The position numbers were made by a program, and so were the translations under genes. The notes beneath the pieces are model-generated. The model saw only the letters and a program-made list of their open reading frames with translations, did no database searches and was not told where the DNA came from. Below, piece after piece: positions 1 to 10,172 of a stretch of DNA of 20,145 nt. Positions within the stretch are counted from its first letter, which is position 1. Every line of letters starts with the position of its first letter. The DNA is taken from the NCBI GenBank assembly GCA_003118195.1, contig BEXV01000248.1, positions 267,944 through 288,088 of the forward strand, written 5' to 3'. Origin of the DNA: Hemicentrotus pulcherrimus (taxonomy: Eukaryota > Echinodermata > Echinoidea > Camarodonta > Strongylocentrotidae).

Positions 1-1452
1 GGGGGGGATTGCTTGGAACACGCATATGCGTACCCTAAATGACACTGAGTGGGGGGGGGCGGGGTACTACTCAATATGTAGTATGGATAGCATATTATTA
101 TAGGTCCTCTAAAAAAGAATAGACCCTCTTGAATCATACATTTAGAAAAATAGAAATTTTACCGGTAATCACTTTGTTCATTGAATCGAATGGAAAAGTA
201 GTCCGGCACTTTGTCAAGTCAGCCAATTTGAAGTATCGGTACATATTTATATGTAAAGCCATTGCAAATTTTGAAAAATAACTTCCTTACTTTTTGTCTG
301 ATTTAATTCAAACTTTCAACAATCTTCTTCTCTAAATTTTCTTCTGTCGTTTATAGTAGTTGAGGTTGGATTTCCTTTAATGAACAAGGTTTTGTATACT
401 GTGTTTGCCTGGCCTTACTCATTTGTAAAATTGTGACAAACAATAAGAATTCACTAGTCATTATATCCTTCTTTTGCTTTTTGATTTTTCTTCTTCCTGT
501 GTATGTCACTAGGTACACACTACAGCATTTGGCATATATATATGTTTTCTTAAAAAAAAAAAAATCTTCTATTTTTTTTGAGAAAAAAAATGAAATGAGT
601 AAATACACACTGCAGCAATGGGCTTGAACATTGTTATAAACTTCATGACAATTTTTTTAATGCTTCCCCTTATTTTTGTTCTTGTAAAATTAAGTGTGTG
701 CAATTACAAATGATGTCCTCATCTCCTGTTTGTACATAATATAAGATGGTAAATGATATTTTTTGGCACTGACATGACTTTACATTAACAAAGTAGAACA
801 TAAATAACATGGACATGTTTACATGAAATGCACCAACAACAAACAAAAAAATAAAAATAAAAAGTATATAAAAAAACAAATTAATTTTTTTTTGTTGAAA
901 CACAACTTAGGAAATACAGTGTGAGTATAGATTCTAGTTAAAGCAAAATGAAGAAACGTGTAGCTAATTGCATTCTTAAATTGCAACTGGAGCTTTTTCT
1001 ACTGAATGAATATTGTTTTAACGGTTGTTAATTAAGTATACTGGTACACATATTCACATGGAACAAATATGAATTCATCTTTGAGTCTAGACATTGATCA
1101 CAAGAGGCTATGGACTATTTTGGAAAACAGAGAAACCATTGCAGTTGTGTTTATATATGTTCTTCTACCTGCACATTTCAAACTGTTGTCATAAGTGAAG
1201 TGTAATAAAGCAGTCGTTGTTACTTTTCCTTCATTTCTTAAAAGTCTAGATGAGGCAATTGTATCTTGATGTTCACAAACATAGTGACTGATTAGCAGTA
1301 TTTTGACTGATGAACCTTCTTATTTTTTTAAAATTTTAAATATGCAGAAGAAACACATGAAAACCGCATAAATAAGATGAAGACAATCACACTTGTACTC
1401 ATTTTAATGAAACAGAAAACGATAAGCATCACAGTAACACTGAGTTTTTTCT
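1..1452. other. 3' flank / presumed 3' UTR of the CEP135-like gene
   Basis: No supported coding region is present. The stretch is AT-rich with homopolymer runs. On the minus strand ATTAAA-type polyadenylation candidates occur about 50 nt after the stop (complement of 1403-1408) and again near 657-662, but none has a clear downstream element, so the transcript end is not fixed. Short open frames on both strands are AT-rich and unconvincing. The first 60 bases carry two G-runs. Confidence 0.5.
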
Positions 1453-2038
1453 TTAGGAATCCATCACAACACAATTCTCATAATGGATAACTGCTGTGAC
1501 TTGATGTATACAGGCTTTGGCAGAAGACTGAAGTTTGACTGCTTTGGGTGAACAGGAACTTTTATCTGCAGAGATGCTTCTGGAAATAAATGCATTCCTA
1601 CAACTCACCAATCTAGATGAAGCCCTGAGTGGCCTAAAGGTGTCCTGTCCATTATCGTCTGCATGCCCACCTGTTAAACTAGTATCAGACAACCAATCAT
1701 TATCAACTACATCACTGTTACTGTAACTACTGCTTCTGAAACGAAGCCTGGACATACTTCTCTCTGGTGACCGGGACCGATACGATGAACCCTTCAGGAT
1801 GGATCTTTCCGGTGACTTCCTCTGGGAGCGCTCGGGGGAGATGATCTGGCTGATGGGGGTGGTGGGTCGACCCCCACTGTGCTGCTGGGGGCTGCTGGAG
1901 GTGCGTCTGGAGGTGGAGGAGCTTAGGGTAGTGGTTCTTAGGGTGGATGACCTCTGGTTCTCGAAGCTCACGTTGGCGGCGCTGGACGTAGACATGGAGT
2001 GGGATGTGCTGCGACGAATCTCCTGACCGAGCCGCTCT
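1453..2038 (-). CDS. CEP135: CEP135-like terminal exon Q with long Ser/Arg/Pro tail
   Basis: The acceptor is TTTCTTACAG before 2038 and the stop TAA is at 1455-1453. After Lys it starts ERLGQEIRRSTSHSMSTSS, equivalent to human ERERAIQEMRRHGLATPPLSSTL. It then runs about 170 residues further: Ser/Thr-rich, then SPERSQRKSPERSILKG and RSRSPERSMSRLRFRS, then an acidic patch (DVVDNDWLSD). SPER/SPDR repeats also occur near the human TSGA10 C-terminus and SPSHSPEH in CEP135, but both are much shorter. A strong donor-like TTG|GTGAGT at 1609/1608 lies inside the frame. The last 52 residues, which are cysteine-containing and lack the SR bias, could be intron read-through or an alternative C-terminus. 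Confidence 0.88.
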
Positions 2039-5000
2039 CTGTAAGAAAAGTATTTTGCCAAAGGCATAATAGGTTAGTACCATATGAGGAATATCTGCTA
2101 TATTCCAATAAAAGAGCCCTCTATTTTAGGAAAGCTTTTTATTGTAACAAAACACCAGAATATAGAAAGTCACACATTTTCAACAGAAACACTTTCTCAA
2201 CCAAAATAAACGATACATTTCATTCCTGATAATCTAAATGAGAAAAATTAGTATCTATCCAATTTCATGCACATGTAAAGTCCCAAAACAAAAAGCAAAC
2301 TATCACTGATTTACCACAAAGCATAACAGATACGCTATCAGATGGTGCCACAAAACATCATACTGGAAGAATCCTTTGAAATACCATAATATGAAATGCA
2401 CTTTGAAGGTAAGGAGGAGATGGTGAGGATATGGAAGGGAGTGGGTGGAGGGTGGAGGGTGGAGNTGCATTTTGAAGGTGAGGAGGAGATGGTGAGGATA
2501 TGGAAGGGAGTGGGTGGAGGGGGAGGGGGGGGGGATTCCTGTCCCATAGCAAAGGTCATGCAGAAAGGACTCTCAGTCACCACGTAACTTACTTTTCAAA
2601 TCTTTCACTTGTCAACTGTCTACGGGCCCTCTCCAGTTCAGACTCTTGTTGGGATGATCTTGATCTTAGCGTCTGGATCTCTCGTGATTGAGTTTGTCTG
2701 AGTATGGTTACATAGGGTAATCAAAATCATGAAAAAGCCACAATAAACACGCCATTAAAATTGGTTGACTAAATTTGAACTGCGAAGCTGTGATTGTAAT
2801 TGGTCTGATATATTTGCACTGTGCTTCTTTATAACAAGCCACTTGATAAGAGACAACTCATTTCACACTTGTACAATATTTATAATTCATAACCGATATA
2901 AGAAGAATATAAACATAACTTGAAATGCGATGTGTAAAGATTTAGTGTTAAAAAATGCTAATTTACGACACAACCAAATTTTACACAATTTCTTTACTTC
3001 TTAACATCTTTTAGTGACCCATATATACATTCAAGAGAGAGAGAGAAAGAAACAAAATTAAGAAATTCAAGATAATGTGTATCTTGATATTATCAGCTCT
3101 GTAGGATCAAAGAATGCAACAAATTCATGAAATGAATAATGAACAATTTAAAAACATTACATGGCCATCATTACCGGAGAAAAAGTAAGTAAAACCATGC
3201 AGGTAAATAAATGCTTGCAATCATTCACATGATCAAAAGCCATAACGCCAAAGTCAAAAGTACTCACATCTTGCTATCTGCAAGAGCTAAGCGGTCTTTG
3301 ATCAGTTGGAGCTCGGACCTTTGTTCCTGATTGTCCAGTTGCACCTGGAACTCCTTCTCCCTGTTGCCCGCAATCAGCATCTCCAGGTTCCTGACCGTCG
3401 TCCGTTCGGTGCCAAACTGGCTTCTCAGCATCTCGACTTCTCTCTTCAGGTCTTCGGTTCTCGCTTCGGCCTGTGAGGAACGGTAGGAAATAAATAACCC
3501 AGATAAGACTTCTCAAGTACGATATGTGTTTACTCCATATGTTTATGCTGTGCTTCAATCACCATACACAACTAGGAATGCCATATACACATCTTACAGA
3601 GGTGTTATGGGTTGTAAAATCAATGAAAATGTGAAGATTTTACTGTCTAAGGCATGGTACAATTTTAAAATGAAATCTTAATCTGTAGTATTAATAATCC
3701 CAAGGCCAATGATCACATAAAAAACAGCAGCATATACATAGATTGATCAGTATTTATATAATGGAGTTCTATTTTTAACTAGATGTGTGTGCTATTTAAT
3801 ATCAAGTACAAATGGTCTAACTCAAAATTCCCTGCGGTTGTGTGTTGCCTGTAAAATGATTCCTTGGTGAAAATTTTAAATATTATTACTATTATTATCA
3901 TTACAACCATACTTTCAAAGACATTCAAATATTCTCCATATCTTTAACATAGAGTCAAACCCGTCTTAGCAGCCACCTGTCTATAGTGGCCATGTATTTT
4001 GTTTCCCTCGAGAAACAAATCTATGTTGTAGAACCTGTCGACAAAGGCCACCTCTCTACAGTGGCCACTTTTTCTGTTTCTCTCGTGTTGCCTTAATAGA
4101 CATGTTTGACTGTATCTAAGTTTGAAAAGAAAAGCATTGTGATCCCTTGGACGCCTACCTGTTCATAGTCGATGTTCTTCGTAGTCAGCTGCCTGGAGAG
4201 TGACTCCTTGGTGGAGTCTAGCTTGACGCACAGCTCCCTCACGGCGGCAAGATCCTGCACCACGGAGTCCTTCTCATCCTGGAGCTGTCGCACGTTGCCC
4301 TCCATGTTGGAGAGAGAGCGGGTCAGGTTGGAGATCTGCATCTCGTACGTCTGCTGGGTGGACAAGTGCTGGTGGAATAAAACATAAACAGAAGACATCA
4401 TAATAATAATATGCCATACTTGTATAGCGCAATCACAATATCATATAGCGTCTCTATGTGCTTCCAAAAAACTTTGGATATTATTACCCAACCATTAGCT
4501 AAGGCAACAATAGCGCTCGGTGCATTCAAGGGATGAATCTTACCGGGTTAACCAGCACCTGGGTTGAGTGTGGCTAATGTAGATTAATGTCTCGCTAAAG
4601 GACATTCGAACTCCATATCTTGTGGTTCAGTTCGGAGTCTTATCCACTAGACGACGACACCTCTAACATATGTAATGTGTGTGAATAGGATGTTGGATAT
4701 GACGGCAAAATTAAAGGTGCCCTGCTGCTACATTATGCAAAATGAATTATGCTAAACTCTTTGGGATTTTGGTCTTGTTTGGTTTGAATCCCCTTAAACA
4801 CTAAGTGTGATAAAACAACTCCACACAGGGCAGTCAGTATTTTATCAAACGAATAAAGAGACACATAGCTTAAAAATTTATTAAAAGTTTTCGGATACAA
4901 AAGTGAAGAACATTCTTTAAGCCGCCAGATATTGCTCATCCAGGAATTTAAGGCTTACCTCATGGACCTCTCTCTCCGTCTCGTCCATCCTCTCTCGTAG

Positions 5001-8000
5001 TCTCTTCATCTCCGTCTCCTTGGCCATCAGTTCTAGCCTCATGTTGGAGCTTTCGCTGGTCCTCTCGGTAGCCTCAGTCTCCCAGCGCTGTGCCTCGGCG
5101 GCTGCAGTTCGATAGTTGTCAAGTAGACCCCGGTTCTCTCGATCCTACAACAGAAATGGAGCAATGGGTACCGAAGTTGGACGTTTGCAAGACACATGTT
5201 CCATAACAACTGCTCTGTGGTCAATATCCTTCAATGATCAAATTCTGGACTTCAACCTTAGATCAATCCCTACAACCAACCTATTCTGTGAATCTAACCT
5301 AGCCCTATATTGTATGAAATAAAGCTGAGCAAATAATGTCTGAGCAAATGTCGGAGCATCTGTTAAAGATGTTTATTAGCTCAACATTTCATGTTTGCTT
5401 CTCCATCTCAAACCTCCTTTGACTTACAAATCAAATCTTTAAAAGTTATTGTTTTCAACCCATAATTTTGTACCTTTTTATTGATGGCAGTTATTCTGTT
5501 TTTAGTTGCGACCCTTCGTTTTGTTTTCCTGTTTGTTGGTAGCAACGTTAAGTAGACGATAGGTTTAATATAATAGTTGTTGCTCTCTCCATCTATGCAC
5601 ATATTTCAACCACAATTAATTAATTTTACTTAAATATTGATGGTCCAAGCTACAGAAGTTTGACATATACACCATATCACTCCTGACCCTAACAATGCAT
5701 AATTGTTGTATAACACAACCAAATTACATCTAAATGTTCTCATTCCCTGCGGCTTAGTAAGAACCATCCAGTAGGCAAGGTTGATTAATCTTTGTACTCA
5801 TAATTTAATCAATAAAGCAAATACCAGCCTTCTTAAGGAAAACAAATCTGATTTTCTCCAAATATGGTTTACCTTTCCTGCAAGCATGTCTTCAATTCGA
5901 GCTACTTCAGCGATATAGTCCTGAACTTGAGTCTTGAGTGTTACCTTCTCTTCCAATGTGCTTTCCAACTCCTGGTTTACAGTCTGTGTGCAAACAAACA
6001 AAAAAGAAGTCCTCTCACATTGTTTTAGGTGGTCAATAAATGGACATATATGGGATTGCACAAAAATAGACATCAGCTACCTGGTCTAACACATAAAGTA
6101 ATTCTAGACATGACGGAAATACAAGAGCATTTCAAGGATAGTCATATACATGTACATGTAGCTACATAATGATGTTCTTCTACACAGGAATTAACATTTT
6201 TCAGAAACCATCATTCCATGTATGTCTGACAATTATATTCAAAGTTAGACTGGAGCAAATAGACATGATCGCATCTCAGGGTTGGATGTTCTTGAGACAG
6301 AAAATTTTAATTGGTCAAAGGTTATTTACATTTTTATCTTTCCTCCCCCTTTTTTTTTTACTGGATAATTACAGCATCATGTAGGGACCTTTCTACAAAA
6401 TGTAAATCAAGCTCTTGAAATTTTTAGTTGTAGAAATATAAAGAAAGATTGCAATTACACACTTGTGTTTGAAAACAGAAAAACGACTATTAAATTACTT
6501 GTATCTTCATTACATACAAATATCATTACAAAGTGGTAGAAGAAACATTTGAGATACCTTCAACACACAGGGTACACATTGCTACTTTTTCAATACAGTC
6601 AAACCTGTCTATTAAGACAACCAGAGGGAAACAGGAAAAGTGGCCACCGAGATAGGTGGCCTTTGTCGACAGGTTCTACAATACACATTGGTTTGTCAAG
6701 GGAGAAAAAATTACATGGCCACAATAGAGAGGTGGCCGCTAAGATTGATTTGGCTGTATCCTGACACTGACCTGGTTTTCTCTGGTCATGGTTGCCAGAT
6801 CTTCCTGCAGTCTGCGATTCTCCCGTATCGTGACATCCCGCCCTCTGGAGGCATCGGTCAGCTCGTCTCTCGTTGAGTCCAGCTGGCGTCGCAGGCTGCG
6901 GATCTCGCGGTCTTTGCTTCCGAGATCGTTTATTGCTTGTCTGACGATTTAAGAAAAATTGAAATTCCCTTCTTAATCTATAATTAATAGATATTTTGAA
7001 TGTATGAGAAACATTCACAGTTTGCTACACTTTGAACTCATCAAAATACTACGGCCAAAATGAGTTGGGCCAGGATTGTTGTTTGTCTGTTTTAAGACAT
7101 TTTTGTTGTTTTTGTGGTGCTAATTTATTGTGCAAATTATTATGCTACTAATAACACACTGATTACACAGTATAAGCAAGTTATTATTTCAGACTAAGAA
7201 AGGGGAACAACTACTGTCCCCCTTATCACTCCATAAGTCTCTCCGTCTTGTTTTGTGGTGGTAGTGGTGGTCGTTTTGGAGAGAAGAACTTACCCTCCTC
7301 CTAGCGCTTGGCTGTGTCCTCCTTTCTGGTCCTATACAGACAATATGCTTATCTAAACAAAAAAAGTATAAATTGTTACAGTTTAGAAAAAATGGTGGAC
7401 GTCCAACTTACTCCAATCTTGCCTCAAGGTCACTGACCGTTGCCCTGAGGTCAGCGATGGTCCGACCTCGATCCATGAGTTCCCTCTCAAGGTCCAAGGT
7501 CCTCTCCGTCTTCTCATCCACTGCCATCTGGAGGGCATCCTTCTCCCTGTCGATGGCGGATACTGTCCCTCGAAGCTCGTTGATTTCCTCTCGCAGAAGA
7601 GCGTTGTTGGCATTCATGTCAGCTGTTTTGATGGAGACATAACAGAATAAATAACTTATAATAATCAAGCTCTATTATGCTGCATAAACTGCATACCCTT
7701 TCCAAAAACCTTTTTTTTGTAAATTAGGGTCTCGCAAGGGTGTTACAGATCATGTTACATATTGACACCATACTGGCCGCAATGATTTCTGCATCCTATT
7801 CTTATTAATACAACAAGCAACTTGCAAAGATTTCTTATAAAATAGCTTTTGAGAAATTAGGAGACCACACACGTTTCATCTTCAAGTGTACAATCTATAA
7901 AAGTAGGTGAACATGTACAACATTCCTTATTTCTTTTTTTCTTTCTGTGATCAAAATTTAAAACTAGGATCTTGCTAGGGTCTATCAGAGCCTCTTACAT

Positions 8001-10141
8001 ATGGATGGCGGCAACGGGTTGCTCATACTATACTCATTAATGTGATGAGTAATTCAAATAGTCGTCTAGGGAACCACATAGTTTCCAAACTAAGTTTTCC
8101 TACTGTACTTACTTATTCGCTCCTCTAGTCTCACAATCCTCTCCTCCGCACTCTGCAAATTGTTTGAATTGATGTGAAGTCTCCGCTGGTATTCCTCTAC
8201 TGAATGTTCTGTTTGATCTGTAATTAATCTGAAATTAAACAGGAGACACCATTACAATGTTATGAATATTCAAAATGATGCTTTTAAAAATGAACATTGA
8301 AATAGAAGTTGGTTCTAGAATGGGAGTATATCATGTAAGATGGATTCTTACTGTTAATTGGTTAAGAGGACTGTTAACAACTTGTCTAGGCGTTGTGGCG
8401 TGCGCCTGTAATCCAGCTAACGGTGCAAGTTACAAACCGATTCAGCCGAGGATGCAGGTTCGAAACTGAGTCACGTCTTTCGGATGGTGACGTTAAAAGT
8501 CGGTCCCCAGACGTAAATAATCATATCTGATTGACACACGTCTGTAAAAACCCAAATACACACATAACTCATAATTTTAAAGAGATTTAGCTTCTTTCCC
8601 ACTTAAATCAATAAGCTCCTCTGTCAGATGGCAGATGCTGAAGATGCTGAATATGCAAAGATCTTGGATACAATATTTCTGCTGCAATTTTGATTTGGCT
8701 ACTTTGTTGCTGGAAGCATGTCTTGAGTTTACTTGTCTGCCTGTGCATGCTTACTTGGTTACTACCGTAAATCTCCATGTATAAGACGCACTTTTTTTAC
8801 CTTCGAGAAAATTCAAAAGTCGGGGTGCGTCGTATACACAGGTACAGAATATTTTGAGTCCTTAAAATGCAACTTTTTATTGGTTTTCAAAAATCTCTGT
8901 GTCTCAACATGAATTTGATAATGAAAACAAAGAATAGAATCTACTATAAGAAGTAAAACTACGTTCCTAATTTGAAGGGAAGAGATTTCGATTTTTTAAA
9001 TTTTTTTTTTGAGTCTCGATAAATTATGCCCTTCGCAAAGCACTTTCCCGGCCGAAGCTCTGCCGTGTCTTCAGCTCACTCACCTGTATCATGCAGCTCA
9101 ATACACGGGGGCAACCTGCGCAGCAGCTAGCTTCGTAAGAAACAATCTTTCATGTCCNAGCTTGAGCTTTGCTTGCTGATGCATCTTCCTTGGCCTCCTC
9201 TATCTTGAACACCTGGATGCGGACTTGCTCCTCTAGAGTGTTAATCATAGCCTGCATGGACGACACCCTGGACTGACTGCTGTTCCGCTCCTGCTCCGCC
9301 TGCCAAATAAGATTGAGGTACAATCAACGTTTCAATACCTCAACTAAATGCTTGATCTTTAGCACTCAGGGGACCTACGGTTAATCATGACGTAAAGTCC
9401 TCGTAGCAAAATCAAAATACCCCCTTGCTCCAGGCTTGGATGGAGTTATTGGGAGGCTGCCAAGAACCACTGATCCCTAGGTCAAAAATGTGATTTTGCC
9501 AGTGATCGTTGCTGGAAGGGAGAAGAGAGATTGACAGATCGCCATAGTAACCACTGACCTAGAGGTCAGTGGTAGTAACCCTAAAGTGCCTACACTGAGT
9601 TGGGCAGCCGAGCGCGGATGAAGTGTCCCCCTAATCACAATCCGCACAGAAATTAGTCCTCATTAAGAAGCAGAATTCCGATGCAAGAATATTCACTGAT
9701 AAAAAAAGTACATGTAATATAAATTAAGATATAACAAGCTTCTGACACAAAACAGAAAATAGTTAAATAGTGCAGTGTAAAGAGAACTTGCTTGTTATTA
9801 TCAATTCGCGGGTGATAAGGGGGTGTTTCAAAACCCGAGTTGAGGACTCAAATTTTATGCATGGGGTTTTTCAGCCAGGAAAAACCTGAGGACTGAGAAC
9901 TTGATCGAATGGGGGAGGGGTGGCTTCTGGAAAGACATTAGTGATTCCTTAAATGAAAAATGGAGAAGAAAAATGGAGAATAAAGAAAGTGAAACGCAAG
10001 GAAGTCTGCAGAGACTGACTATAGGATCGGCAGCCGTGCCATACAGGTAAAAAAAAAAAAAAAGACTAGGCCACTATATAGACTGAGAAGGCGAAGAAGA
10101 ACAAGAAGAAGAACAAGAAAAGAGCCGCGAACCGGAGATAC

Positions 10142-10172
<31 letters not shown>

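Noticed and set aside
2338..2691. Pro/Ser-rich and Gly-rich open frames around the N at 2465
   Set aside because: They are produced by the purine-rich duplicated unit, and the real exon P (2593-2697) is in a different frame.
4604..4664. Possible tRNA gene on the minus strand
   Set aside because: Box A and B wording is present, but the acceptor and anticodon stems do not pair and it continues into a SINE body and tail.
6599..7018. 139-codon minus-strand open frame
   Set aside because: It runs over exon K in the wrong frame and through the hairpin element. The correct exon K frame is supported by CEP135 similarity and splice phase.
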